DNA of 64,000 nt, taken from contig NZ_JXYP01000041.1 in assembly GCF_000964005.1 (NCBI RefSeq), forward strand, positions 1 through 64,000, in the 5' to 3' direction. Source of the stretch: Williamsia herbipolensis (lineage in GTDB: Bacteria; Actinomycetota; Actinomycetes; Mycobacteriales; Mycobacteriaceae). The notes beneath the pieces are model-generated. The model had not been told where the DNA came from. It did no database searches and saw only the letters and a program-made list of their open reading frames with translations. Positions 45,281-53,857 of the stretch are shown here, one piece after another. Both the position numbers and the translations under genes were made by a program. The first letter of the stretch is position 1; each line of letters begins with the position of its first letter.

Positions 45281-45446
45281 GGTCGCCACCGGGGGCTTGC
45301 CCACCGCTGGCGGAGATCGCAACCAGACCGATTCGACGATCACGAAATGGTAACGGCAAGCCGTGACTCCAGCGTTACCGCTGCGAGACCACACCGTGAT
45401 GATCCGGGGTGCGGGGCCGCTACCTGCATCTGTCAGCGTAGGGGTC

Positions 45447-45671
45447 ATGGACGAGCAGACCACCATGGTCGACGAGATCGACAGCCGCGACGATGACCGC
45501 CGCGAATGGCGGTCGGTGAACGCCGTCGTGATGGTGCTCGCCCTGCTGACCTGCCTGTTCGTGATCGCGCTGCCGATGCTGGGGTCTTTGGCGCTCGCCG
45601 GCGCCGTGCTCGGACTCTTCACCGGCGCGGGCCTCGCCACCATCTTCGTGCTGTCCCGCGTGCAGGACTGA
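45447..45671 (+). CDS. Small two-helix membrane protein
   Basis: A 74-residue protein: acidic hydrophilic N-terminus (1-24), then two transmembrane helices (about 29-46 and 50-68). No family recognised. ATG at 45447 is preferred because the conserved-looking acidic start follows it; a frame start at 45363 would add 28 residues without feature. It is divergent from dps (180-nt gap containing an inverted repeat) and converges on the NodS-like gene with 6 nt between stops. Confidence 0.55.
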   Translation: MDEQTTMVDEIDSRDDDRREWRSVNAVVMVLALLTCLFVIALPMLGSLALAGAVLGLFTGAGLATIFVLSRVQD

Positions 45672-45677
45672 CGGCCC

Positions 45678-46307
45678 CTAGCCGCCGGACGGGCCATCGG
45701 TCGTGCTCGGCGCCAGACCGTCGCGCACGGCCACCGACTCGACCCCTGCCGGCTCGAATATCTCGATGGTCACATCTGTGTCGCGGTAGCCACCCGACGC
45801 GGTGGAGAGCACCTCGGTGAGCCGACGATGGATCTCGTCTCCCGACCACCGGTGCTCGTCCACCGGATGCCGCCAGTCCACGGCGACGACCGTGGCCCCG
45901 GCGAGGTGCTGATCGCGGATCCACCCCAACGCCCGCGCCAGCGGCTCGGCGTCGAGGTAGTAGAGAACCTCGCTGGCGACGACGAGGTCGTAGGTCTCGC
46001 CAGGGGTCCACGTGATGAGGTCGGCGACCTCGAACCGCACGCGGTCGGAGTCGGCGACCAGTCGTCGCCGTGCGATCTCGACGCCTCGGGGGTGCAGTTC
46101 GACGCAGTGGACGCGATCCACCCGCGCGAGCAGCTGCTCGGTGAGTGCACCGGTCGACGACCCCAGCTCGAGCGCGCTGACGAAACGCGCCCGCGGGAGC
46201 GCGGCCACGGTGAGCTCACGCTTGCGGCGCTCGTAGAAGTGGTCGTCGAAACCCCACGGGTCATCCGACCGCGCGTACATCCGCTCGAAGTAGGCCGGGT
46301 CGGTCAC
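45678..46307 (-). CDS. NodS-family SAM methyltransferase
   Basis: A 209-residue class I methyltransferase of the NodS family (Pfam PF05401). The N-terminal YFERMYARSDDPWGF and FYERRKRELT, motif I ALELGSSTGALTEQLL (45-60) and LVVASEVLYYL align with rhizobial NodS, which N-methylates the freed amino group of the Nod-factor sugar after deacetylation. GTG overlaps the PIG-L stop by 4 nt. It is the last gene of a five-gene operon that also holds a deacetylase and a glycosyltransferase, so N-methylation of a deacetylated amino sugar is a reasonable prediction. Confidence 0.9.
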   Translation of the reverse strand: MTDPAYFERMYARSDDPWGFDDHFYERRKRELTVAALPRARFVSALELGSSTGALTEQLLARVDRVHCVELHPRGVEIARRRLVADSDRVRFEVADLITWTPGETYDLVVASEVLYYLDAEPLARALGWIRDQHLAGATVVAVDWRHPVDEHRWSGDEIHRRLTEVLSTASGGYRDTDVTIEIFEPAGVESVAVRDGLAPSTTDGPSGG

Positions 46308-47107
46308 GTGAAGAACACCTCGGTGCGGCCGGTGAGACGGTCGAGGATCCGCGGCGGCAACACCGCGCGGTCGGCGGGGTCGGGGGACAGGTCGGTGATC
46401 TGGCTGACGAACGCGGCGACCGCCCGCATCTTCGCCGCGTGTGCGCCCTCGGAGAGGGGGTGTGCGCTCGCGCGTTCCCACGGAACCGCGGGATCGCCGG
46501 GGGTGGCCCAGTGCCACATCCACACGGGATACTCGGCGAACACCGACCCCGTGCGCTGTGCCGCGGCGACCGCGGCGCGGCCGGCGGCCTCGTGATCGGG
46601 ATGACGGTCGCCGCGCCAGGGCGCGAGAACCAGATCGTGGCCACCGAACGTCTCCATCGCCTCGGCCACCGCCTCCTCCATCTCGGCGGCGTGGTCGGCC
46701 AGCTCCCCGTCGGGCAGACCCACGTGCCTGACGTGCTCGACCCCCACCTCGGCCAGGGAGGCCTCCAGCTCGGCGCGACGGATACGCGCCAGGTCGGCAG
46801 GGGACACCGTCGGCGATCCGGGATGCGAGGCGGCACCGTCGGACAGGCAGAGCACCGTCACCCCGCCCCCGGCGGCGATCCGCTCGGCGATGAGGCCACC
46901 CGCACCGAGGACCTCGTCGTCGGGATGGGCCGACACCACCAACATCCGCGTGGGCTCGGTGAGTTCCAGGGCTGGCAGCCGGTGGGTCGACAGCCAGTCC
47001 CGCCACTGTTCGGCGGTCGCGAGCCCCTCGGCACCGAACCCCTCTGCGTTGAACCCCTCTGCGTTGAACCCCTCTGCGTCCTCACTGGTGACATCGGCTG
47101 CGGTCAT
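46304..47107 (-). CDS. PIG-L family N-deacetylase
   Basis: A 267-residue zinc deacetylase of the PIG-L/MshB family, which removes acetyl from GlcNAc-type sugars. Metal motif AHPDDE (60-65) and the second-site RHPDHEAAGRA near 160 are intact. The N-terminal 30 residues are an unusual tandem of NAEGF units encoded by 15-bp DNA repeats (47021-47080). Both ends overlap neighbours by 4 nt. Distinct from mycothiol MshB because of its operon with GT2, ACAD-like and NodS-like genes. Confidence 0.93.
   Translation of the reverse strand: MTAADVTSEDAEGFNAEGFNAEGFGAEGLATAEQWRDWLSTHRLPALELTEPTRMLVVSAHPDDEVLGAGGLIAERIAAGGGVTVLCLSDGAASHPGSPTVSPADLARIRRAELEASLAEVGVEHVRHVGLPDGELADHAAEMEEAVAEAMETFGGHDLVLAPWRGDRHPDHEAAGRAAVAAAQRTGSVFAEYPVWMWHWATPGDPAVPWERASAHPLSEGAHAAKMRAVAAFVSQITDLSPDPADRAVLPPRILDRLTGRTEVFFT
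47021..47080. repeat. 15-bp tandem repeat in PIG-L gene
   Basis: Four 15-bp units, the last three nearly identical (unit GAACCCCTCTGCGTT on the plus strand at 47036, 47051 and 47066; a degenerate copy at 47021). Copy changes keep the reading frame and would lengthen the N-terminal NAEGF tract. Confidence 0.85.
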
Positions 47108-48045
47108 GGTGCCTTTCTCGCGTCGATCTCGGTGCACAGTCGTCCGAGCGCGATCAGGTCGCGTTCGGCGTGCGACTGCCGGATGTAGACGGTGAGATCG
47201 GCGACCGCACCTGCGTGTGAAACATCGGCGACCAGCGGTCCCGGTCCACGGCTGCGGCCCACGCGGTCGATGATCTCGCCGGCCACCGACTCGATGTGCG
47301 CCCGCACCCGCAACGCGAGCACCTGGGCGGCCACTCCGTCGTCGGGCGCATCGTCGATCGCGGCCGCGGCGGAGGCGAGCACGGCCTCGCCCGAGAACAG
47401 GGCCACGTCCACCGCACCGCGGTGCATGAGCGCGACATCGTCGTCGCGAGGGTGAGCGAGCACGGCCTGCGCCACGCGTTGCGCGCCGCCGAACCAACAT
47501 GCCGCGACCCCGATGGCGCCGTGCCAGAAGCCCGGGCGCCCGAAGTAGTCCTCGGCGTCGGCGATGAAGGTGGCGGGAGTCGCGTCGAAGGCGACGGCGT
47601 GGGTCTCGGTGGCCCGCATCCCCGCGGCGTGCCAGTCGTCGTTCCCCACGGTGATGCCCGGTGCGTCGAGGGCGACGGCGACCAGGACGCGTCGGCCCTC
47701 GTGCCACGCCGTCACGAGCGCGTGTGTGCAGCCGCGGGAGCCCGAGCACCAGGGCTTCGTCCCGCGCAGAGACCAGGTGGAGGTGTCCGTGGACGCGGGG
47801 TCCGGATCGGCCGCGAGCGTGGGCGGCGGACCCTCCGCCGCCCACACGCCCCATCGTTCGCCGGGTCCGGGTGCCCTGGCACCCAGGTCGTGCAGGATCG
47901 CCTCGGCATCGACGTGCGCCTCCAGCAGGCGCCCGGTGGAGATGTCGGCGCGCGCCGCCTCGGTCAGGGCTCGCCACCGTTCTGCCGTGTGCCCATGGCC
48001 GGGCAACGGGAGGGTGGGGCCGATCCCCGTGATCACCGGGGTCAT
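47104..48045 (-). CDS. Divergent acyl-CoA dehydrogenase-like protein
   Basis: A 313-residue ACAD-fold protein, shorter than the usual ~380-400. The middle beta-domain is recognisable (WSLRGTKPWCSGSRGCTHALVTA, then GNDDWHAAGMRATETHAVAFD), and the C-terminal helical region follows (WHGAIGVAACWFGGAQRVAQAVL), but the terminal catalytic-Glu/FAD block (YEGT-like) is missing. It may use another base or act as an amino-sugar or acyl-ACP oxidase. Overlaps the GT2 and PIG-L genes by 4 nt each. Substrate inferred only from its operon. Confidence 0.8.
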   Translation of the reverse strand: MTPVITGIGPTLPLPGHGHTAERWRALTEAARADISTGRLLEAHVDAEAILHDLGARAPGPGERWGVWAAEGPPPTLAADPDPASTDTSTWSLRGTKPWCSGSRGCTHALVTAWHEGRRVLVAVALDAPGITVGNDDWHAAGMRATETHAVAFDATPATFIADAEDYFGRPGFWHGAIGVAACWFGGAQRVAQAVLAHPRDDDVALMHRGAVDVALFSGEAVLASAAAAIDDAPDDGVAAQVLALRVRAHIESVAGEIIDRVGRSRGPGPLVADVSHAGAVADLTVYIRQSHAERDLIALGRLCTEIDARKAP

Positions 48046-48740
48046 CCGGCCACCACGCTCGGAGTGGCGGTGACGGGGGTGTCGAGGAGCGCGGGCAGCG
48101 AGGTCGCGAATCCGGCCGGCACCCGGCCGCGGGCCCGGGTGGAGGTGACCACCGGGGCCTGCGCGCTCCACTCCATCGCATACCGGTGTGCCCGGAGCCG
48201 GCGCACCAGGTCGACGTCCTCGTCGTGGGTCAGCGGCGCGAACCCGCCGAGGGCGCCGTACACCGATGCGCGCACGCCCAGGTTCGCGCCGTGGATGTGG
48301 CGATGGCCGTCGCGGTCGATGTACTGCGCGGCGAACCGCTGCGCGGCGTCGCGCGGCCACCGCTCCCAGTTCTCGGGGACGATGGTGCCGAGAACGGCAT
48401 CGGCTCCGGCGTCGGCCAGACGCAGGTGATGCACGAGCCAATCGGCCGGAACCCGTGAATCGGCATCGGTGTTCGCGAACCAGACGTCCGCGGTGCACGG
48501 GAAGCCGGAGAACCCCGTGGCCCGCGCGACACCGACGTTGCGCGCGCCGATGGTGCGCACCTCTACGTGCCGTCCCACGACGGTCTCGGATCCGTCGTCA
48601 CACGCGTCGGCGACGACCACCACCTGGACCGGCACCGACACCTGCGCCGCGGCGCGGTCGATGGCGGCCAGGGCCTCGGGCAGGTCGTCGCGCTCGTTGT
48701 GTGCGGGCACCACCACGACGCACCGCGACACCGCGGTCAC
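48042..48740 (-). CDS. Family 2 glycosyltransferase
   Basis: A 232-residue GT-A enzyme. VVVPAHNERDDLPEAL (8-22) binds the nucleotide, the DxD-type motif is TDAD (91-94), and HDEDVDLVRRL carries the ED/catalytic-acid-base region. No transmembrane helix, so it acts in the cytoplasm or at the membrane face on a donated lipid or small-molecule acceptor. GTG start overlaps the HAD stop by 4 nt. Predicted to build the sugar skeleton later deacetylated and methylated by the downstream enzymes. Confidence 0.9.
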   Translation of the reverse strand: MTAVSRCVVVVPAHNERDDLPEALAAIDRAAAQVSVPVQVVVVADACDDGSETVVGRHVEVRTIGARNVGVARATGFSGFPCTADVWFANTDADSRVPADWLVHHLRLADAGADAVLGTIVPENWERWPRDAAQRFAAQYIDRDGHRHIHGANLGVRASVYGALGGFAPLTHDEDVDLVRRLRAHRYAMEWSAQAPVVTSTRARGRVPAGFATSLPALLDTPVTATPSVVAG

Positions 48741-49417
48741 CGCCGATCACCGGAGTCCAGGACGCCGCTCGCGACGACCTCGGCGGCGTCGCGGTACACC
48801 GCACCGGCACCCGCCTGCAGGAGCTCACCGCGACCCACACCGCCGGTCAGGACGCCGATCCCGGGAACGCCACGGTCGGATGCCGCGACGAAATCCCATG
48901 TGGCGTCGCCGATCATCACCGCATCGGCGGCCCGCACACCGGCACGGTCGAGTGCGATGCCGACGATCGTCGAGTCAGGTTTTGCGGTGTCGACGTCTGC
49001 TCCCGAGGTGACGGCGTCGACGAGATCGTCGACGTCGAGGAGTTCTCGCAGCAGGGCCAGTTCATGGTCGGGGGCCGAGGTCGCCAGGACGACGCGCATG
49101 TTCAGTCGCTTGGCCTCCCGCACGAGTTCGCGCGCACCGGGCAGAACCGTGAGCTGCGAGGAACGCTCGGCGTACGCACGGTCGTGCGCGTCGGACAGAC
49201 GGGATTCGAGATCGTCGGATCCGGTGTCGCCGGTGGCGACCTCGATGAGCTCCGACACCAGCAACGCACCGTCTTCACCGATACGTCGGTGAATCTCCCA
49301 GTGCGGCAACGTCAGATCGCTCTCGGCGAACGCCTGCCGCCACGCGGCGACATGCGTGTACACCGAGTCGATGAGGGTGCCGTCGATGTCGAACAGGGCC
49401 GCCCGTGGCTCGCTCAC
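48737..49417 (-). CDS. HAD-superfamily phosphatase
   Basis: A 226-residue haloacid-dehalogenase hydrolase with nucleophile Asp10 and acid Asp12 in FDIDGTLIDS, the Thr/Ser of VVLATSAPD, Lys in DTAKPDS and the acidic pair in VMIGDATWD. Likely a phosphoglycolate- or sugar-phosphate phosphatase. GTG at 49417 gives the canonical N-terminus. It is the first gene of the five-gene coupled series, ~210 nt from the divergent GAF-ANTAR gene. No clear -10 is visible in that gap. Confidence 0.9.
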   Translation of the reverse strand: MSEPRAALFDIDGTLIDSVYTHVAAWRQAFAESDLTLPHWEIHRRIGEDGALLVSELIEVATGDTGSDDLESRLSDAHDRAYAERSSQLTVLPGARELVREAKRLNMRVVLATSAPDHELALLRELLDVDDLVDAVTSGADVDTAKPDSTIVGIALDRAGVRAADAVMIGDATWDFVAASDRGVPGIGVLTGGVGRGELLQAGAGAVYRDAAEVVASGVLDSGDRR

Positions 49418-49630
49418 GCGTGATCGCGCGCCGAGGCGAGCACCGATTGCATTGCGCAGACAGGGAATCGCGGATATGCGAACAGCATGAGGGAACGGCC
49501 TTCCGAGGGCTCGAGGATGTGCGACGAACCACCCGAGGACTTCAGGCACGTAGCCCGAGTGTATCCAGGCCGGGGGGCCTGTCAACACCGACGAACCCTC
49601 ACCCGTGAGACCATGAGCAGGTGAGAAGGC

Positions 49631-50356
49631 ATGACCGTGGATGAGATGACCGATACGAGTACGCTCCTCGCGCTGGCGCAGCTCGCACGCTCCCTGCACG
49701 AGCAGGACGACCCGGCCGGTGAAGACGCACTGCTGCAATCGATCACCGACAGCGCGGTCGATCTGGTCCCCGGCACCGACCACTGCGGGATCACCTTGGT
49801 CGACAAGGGGGAGTTCACCTCGGTGGCTCCCACCGACGATGTCGCCGCCCGCGTCGACGCCATCCAGCACGAACGCCGCGAAGGTCCCTGTCTCGATGCC
49901 GCATGGGCGGATCACATCGTCCGTGTCCCCGACTACGACACCGAGACCCGGTGGCCCTCGTTCGTGTCCGCGGTCCGCACGGAGACCCCCGTACGCTCGA
50001 CGGTGGCGTTTCAGCTCTACCGCGGTGAATCCACCATGGGAGCGCTGAACCTGTACGCACACAACGCGAATGCCTTCGACGCCGAATCGGAGGAACTCGG
50101 TCTGGCGGTCGCCACCCACGCTGCGCTGGCGATCTTCGCGGCGCGACGGGACGACCAGTTCGCCAGCGCGCTGGCCAGTCGCGACACCATCGGGCAGGCC
50201 AAGGGGATCGTCATGGAGCGATTCGACGTCGACGCGGTACAGGCGTGGGAGCTGATGCGGAAACTCTCCCAGGACGCCAACATCAAGGTCGCCGAACTGG
50301 CACGCAAGCTCATCGACGCCGACCACCCCACCAAGCGCCGCGATCTGCTGAACTAG
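49631..50356 (+). CDS. GAF-ANTAR RNA-binding antiterminator
   Basis: A 241-residue signalling protein: GAF sensor (about 15-170) and ANTAR RNA-binding domain (about 180-235, ASRDTIGQAKGIVMERFDVDAVQAWELMRKL). ANTAR proteins bind twin hexaloop hairpins in nascent mRNA and prevent termination; in mycobacteria they couple stress sensing to lipid and redox genes. No ligand Cys/His set is obvious in the GAF. Its RNA target is not visible in this window. It lies between the amino-sugar operon (divergent) and the EAL/DICT genes (convergent). Confidence 0.93.
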   Translation: MTVDEMTDTSTLLALAQLARSLHEQDDPAGEDALLQSITDSAVDLVPGTDHCGITLVDKGEFTSVAPTDDVAARVDAIQHERREGPCLDAAWADHIVRVPDYDTETRWPSFVSAVRTETPVRSTVAFQLYRGESTMGALNLYAHNANAFDAESEELGLAVATHAALAIFAARRDDQFASALASRDTIGQAKGIVMERFDVDAVQAWELMRKLSQDANIKVAELARKLIDADHPTKRRDLLN

Positions 50357-50378
50357 CGATCACGACGGTCGACGCGGG

Positions 50379-50840
50379 TCAGCTCGGTCGTGCCTCGTGA
50401 CCGGTACGGCCGTCGGTGCGGCGGCGCTCCTTCATCTCCGACTCCATGACATGGCGTCGGCCGTCCAGGAGCTCCTCGCGCGTGCGCTTCTCGAAGTCCT
50501 TCACCGTGGTGTAGTAGCCGTCGTCGAACTCCTCCACGAGCTGAAAGGTCCATCGACCCGGAAAGGTGTTGGCGCCGACGACCTCTCGCCACATGTCGGC
50601 CGCGAGGCCATCGTGTCCGGCGTCGGACAGCATGTCCGCGGCCTCACCGAACAGGAGATCGGCGTGACCGGACATCTGGTGGGCCTCGTAGAGGTGACCC
50701 CGGACACGCTCGACCCACTCGAGGGCCTCGGTGACCTTGCCGACCGCTTCGACGGTGGCGTCGGACACCCCGGCAGGACGACGGTGTTCGTCGTCGACCG
50801 GCAGGTCGTCTGCGTTGTCGGCCCCGGGCCGATCAGACAA
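50379..50840 (-). CDS. Conserved actinobacterial protein of unknown function
   Basis: A 153-residue soluble protein, mostly helical, with a Trp/His-rich central part (EWVERVRGHLYEAHQMSGHADLLFGEA region and a VEEFDDGYYTTVKDFE block). No known domain. TTG start inside the stop region of the EAL/DICT gene (8-nt overlap), so it is translationally coupled to that signalling protein and may be its partner. C-terminus is Arg-rich. Converges on the GAF-ANTAR gene with 22 nt between. Confidence 0.75.
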   Translation of the reverse strand: MSDRPGADNADDLPVDDEHRRPAGVSDATVEAVGKVTEALEWVERVRGHLYEAHQMSGHADLLFGEAADMLSDAGHDGLAADMWREVVGANTFPGRWTFQLVEEFDDGYYTTVKDFEKRTREELLDGRRHVMESEMKERRRTDGRTGHEARPS

Positions 50841-51996
50841 CGGTGAACCGGCTCAGGATCGAGTGCACGGCCTGGGTGACGGTCATGCGGTCGTAGGTCT
50901 GCACGAAATCGAAGGTGCGCTCGAGATCGGGGCCCTCGTCGTGGAGATCGCGCGCGGCGAGCAGGGCGCAGAAGTGGGGCCCGAGGACGGCCACGTTCCA
51001 TTCGTCGGCCAGGGGATCGTCGGGATCGAGCGGCGCGTGCTGCACGTTCCCGTCGATCATGTTGACCAGACCGACGCCGTAGACACCGGCCAGACCGGCG
51101 TTCTCGGCCAGTTCCTTCCACCGCTTCGCGGTGAGCAGCGTGAAGAACTTCGCGTGCTGGAAGGTACCGAGGACCACGACCGCCGCACCGGCCGCCGATG
51201 CCTGCGCCTCCAGCGACTTGCTCATCTCGATGAGCAGGCGCTTGGTGCCGCGGCGGGGGCGGTGCACCGCGGACCCGATGGCGTAGGGCGTGGTCGGTCC
51301 GGTCTCGGGCGTCGACCACACCGGGGCCTCGGGCAGGGGCACGATCGCCTCGTCGCCGAACTCCGCGGGGTCTTTCACGGGGGGATACAGGTCACCCAGC
51401 CCGTAGGTCGCACCGACGGTCAGCGCCGCCATCTTGAGCGCCACCGAGTCGACACCCTCGGCGATGACCACGGCGTGGCTGCGCTCCACGTGCGCCGCCA
51501 GGGCATGGGCGAGACGGGCCATGTCGGGCTCGGTGGTACGGGTCAGGAGTTCGGGTCCGGTGATGATCACGTCGGGCTCGATGAGCGCCAGCATCGTGAT
51601 CGCGTATTCGCTCACCCCGAGGCCGTCGACACAGATCACCCGGCCGGCACGACGTGCCGCGGCGACCTTCGCCATCGTCCGCTGAGGGCTGTGCAGCATC
51701 TCGTCGGGCTGGACCGAGACCGCGAGCCGCTCCAGGGAGGGCTCGAGATCGTCGTCGTCGACCGAATCGAGGTCGACCGTGACCAGCAACGGGAGGATGT
51801 CGGCGATCGTCTGCGCCTGCTCGGTGGCCGCGAACGCGAACTTGTGGTGATCGAGGACGTGTTCCTGCTGCATGAGGCGCGCAGCGTGCCGGAGAGATTC
51901 CGCGGTGCTCAGTGCGGACCCCGCGGGGCCGCGCACCTGGAGCTCAGCGGCGGCGAGAGCACCGTCGGTGAGACGTCGTACAGGCGCGAACTGCAC
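50833..51996 (-). CDS. Degenerate EAL plus DICT sensory-domain protein
   Basis: A 387-residue protein. Residues 1-240 resemble an EAL cyclic-di-GMP phosphodiesterase barrel, but the signature is degraded (AELQVRG for EAL, DLDSVDDDD for DDFG-type), so catalysis is doubtful. Residues 255-385 match the DICT sensory domain (KRLLIEMSKSLEAQASAAGAAVVVLGTFQ), found with cyclic-nucleotide signalling. A GGAGG site 5 nt before GTG 51996 sets the start. Likely a ligand-responsive scaffold rather than an enzyme. Coupled to the unknown 153-residue protein. Confidence 0.8.
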   Translation of the reverse strand: MQFAPVRRLTDGALAAAELQVRGPAGSALSTAESLRHAARLMQQEHVLDHHKFAFAATEQAQTIADILPLLVTVDLDSVDDDDLEPSLERLAVSVQPDEMLHSPQRTMAKVAAARRAGRVICVDGLGVSEYAITMLALIEPDVIITGPELLTRTTEPDMARLAHALAAHVERSHAVVIAEGVDSVALKMAALTVGATYGLGDLYPPVKDPAEFGDEAIVPLPEAPVWSTPETGPTTPYAIGSAVHRPRRGTKRLLIEMSKSLEAQASAAGAAVVVLGTFQHAKFFTLLTAKRWKELAENAGLAGVYGVGLVNMIDGNVQHAPLDPDDPLADEWNVAVLGPHFCALLAARDLHDEGPDLERTFDFVQTYDRMTVTQAVHSILSRFTVV

Positions 51997-52387
51997 AGAC
52001 ACCTCCAACGCCCCGACGAAGGAATCCTCGTCGTGACTCGAGCGTACCGGTCGTGAGTCGGTGGAAATACGCCTCACCGACCCGAGGTCGAGAGTGTGCA
52101 GGTGGAGACCGTGGGAGCGGTCCCGGGAGAGAAGGCCATCGTGCGTTTCCCGTCTTGCCCTCGCCGTTTCGCAGCCACACCGGCAGCGGATCGGTTCACG
52201 CTGCGTCAGATCTGATCCGGGGTGTCCGGAGGGTCGATCGTGCGGGTCACGGAGGAGGAGGGGATGTAGTCGTTCGCGAGGCCAGTGTCTCGACCTGACC
52301 ACAGAGTAGCCGGATCCGGCCCGTACGTCACGGGCCGGTAACCGACCGCACCACCAGGTAACGGAATGATAACGAAGGCGACAGGGG
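51997..52387. other. 391-nt intergenic region without gene
   Basis: No credible coding frame on either strand; short frames here lack codon bias and homology. It holds the upstream region of the EAL/DICT gene, the hairpin at 52316-52338 after cca and, near 52360-52375, an AT-richer stretch with two TAACG steps. No promoter is convincing. Confidence 0.7.
52316..52338 (-). terminator. Hairpin downstream of cca
   Basis: CCGGCCCGT-ACGTC-ACGGGCCGG: perfect 9-bp arms and a 5-nt loop, 49 nt beyond the cca stop. No U-tract follows. Confidence 0.6.
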
Positions 52388-53857
52388 TCAAGAACCCGGT
52401 CGATCGGGCTGCTCCTGCCACCACGCCAGCAGGGCCGCCTCGGCCTCCTCGCGGTCGAGCGGTCCGCGATCGAGGCGCACCTCCTTGAGGTGGCGCCACG
52501 CGCGGCCGACCACCGGGCCCGCGGGCACACCGAGCAGTTCCATGATCGCGTTGCCGTCGAGATCGGGCCGCACCCGCTGCAGGTCCTCCTGCTCGGCCAG
52601 GACGGCGATGCGCCGCTCGAGGTCGTCGTACGTCCGCTGCAGGCGCTGAGCTCGGCGTTTGTTCCGCGTCGTGCAGTCGGCGCGTACCAACTTGTGCAGA
52701 CGGGGGAGCAGATCACCGGCGTCGGTGACGTAGCGCCGGACCGCGGAATCGGTCCACTTGCCCTCGTCGTACCCGTGGAAGCGCAGATGGAGGAACACCA
52801 GGGTGGCGATCTCCTCGATCACCGCCTTCGGATACTTCAACGCCTTGAGCCGCTTGCGCACCATCTTCGCGCCGACGACCTCGTGGTGATGGAAGCTCAC
52901 CCCACCGTCGGGTTCGTGCCTGCGAGTGGCCGGTTTGCCGATGTCGTGCAGCAGTGCCGCCCACCGCAGGACGAGATCGGGATCACTCTCCTCGAGATCG
53001 ATCGCCTGCTGCAGCACCGTCAGCGAATGCCAGTAGACGTCCTTGTGCTGGTGGTGCTCGTCGATCGCCAGCTTCATCCCGGGGATCTCCGGCAGCACCC
53101 GCTCGGCGAGACCGGTGTCGGTGAGGGCCACGACACCCTCGACCGCGTGCTCACCCAGGATCAACTTGTCGAGCTCGGCCGCGACACGCTCGACGGTGAT
53201 GCGCTGGATCTGATCGGCCATCTCGGTGATCGCCGTGATCACCCGCGGCACCGGGGTGAACCCCAACTGCGCGACGAACCGCACCGCTCGCAACATCCGC
53301 AACGGGTCGTCGGTGAACGACACCTCCGGCGGCGACGGGGTGTCGAGCACCCCGCGGACCAGGTCGGCCATCCCGTCCAGGGGGTCGATGAACTCCTGCT
53401 CGCCGCCCGCCCCGAGACGCACCGCCATCGCGTTGACCGTGAAATCCCGGCGCACGAGATCACCCTCGAGGGTGTCGCCGAACTCGACCAACGGATTGCG
53501 CGTCACCTGGTCGTAGGTGTCGGCGCGGAACGTCGTGATCTCGATCTGGTGGCCGGCGCGCGACGCGCTGACCGTGCCGAACTCGATACCGGTGTCCCAC
53601 ACGGCGTCGGCCCACCCGCGGAGCAGCGCCTGTACATCGGCCGGTCGGGCGTCGGTCGTGAAGTCCAGATCGGTCCCCAGACGGCCCAGGACCGCGTCGC
53701 GGACCGAGCCACCCACGAGGAACAAGGAGAAACCGCGCTCGGCGAAACGGTCACCGAGGGGCGTGAGGACGTCGGAGAACTGACGCAGCGAGACCGCCGC
53801 GTTCGTCAGCAGACGGGTGCGGCGCTCGTCGGAGGACTGGCCGGCCGATGCTGTCAC
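52388..53857 (-). CDS. cca: CCA tRNA nucleotidyltransferase
   Basis: A 489-residue class II CCA-adding enzyme (PcnA/Rv3907c orthologue) that completes or repairs tRNA 3' ends. GGSVRD (49-54) and the DLD metal motif (63-65) define the nucleotidyltransferase head; the RRDFTVNAMA and ERVAAEL blocks form neck/body; an HD domain (HDIGKPATRRHE) follows, as usual in actinobacteria. GTG at 53857 is 8 nt from TAGGCT and lies in a perfect inverted repeat. Divergent from the nudix gene as in mycobacteria. Confidence 0.96.
   Translation of the reverse strand: MTASAGQSSDERRTRLLTNAAVSLRQFSDVLTPLGDRFAERGFSLFLVGGSVRDAVLGRLGTDLDFTTDARPADVQALLRGWADAVWDTGIEFGTVSASRAGHQIEITTFRADTYDQVTRNPLVEFGDTLEGDLVRRDFTVNAMAVRLGAGGEQEFIDPLDGMADLVRGVLDTPSPPEVSFTDDPLRMLRAVRFVAQLGFTPVPRVITAITEMADQIQRITVERVAAELDKLILGEHAVEGVVALTDTGLAERVLPEIPGMKLAIDEHHQHKDVYWHSLTVLQQAIDLEESDPDLVLRWAALLHDIGKPATRRHEPDGGVSFHHHEVVGAKMVRKRLKALKYPKAVIEEIATLVFLHLRFHGYDEGKWTDSAVRRYVTDAGDLLPRLHKLVRADCTTRNKRRAQRLQRTYDDLERRIAVLAEQEDLQRVRPDLDGNAIMELLGVPAGPVVGRAWRHLKEVRLDRGPLDREEAEAALLAWWQEQPDRPGS

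Noticed and set aside
47021-47080. CRISPR-like array of short repeats
   Set aside because: The 15-bp units are contiguous without spacers and lie in a coding region.
52053-52298. Small plus-strand gene in the 52 kb gap
   Set aside because: Arg/Gly/Ser-rich shadow frame without ribosome site, codon bias or recognisable domain.
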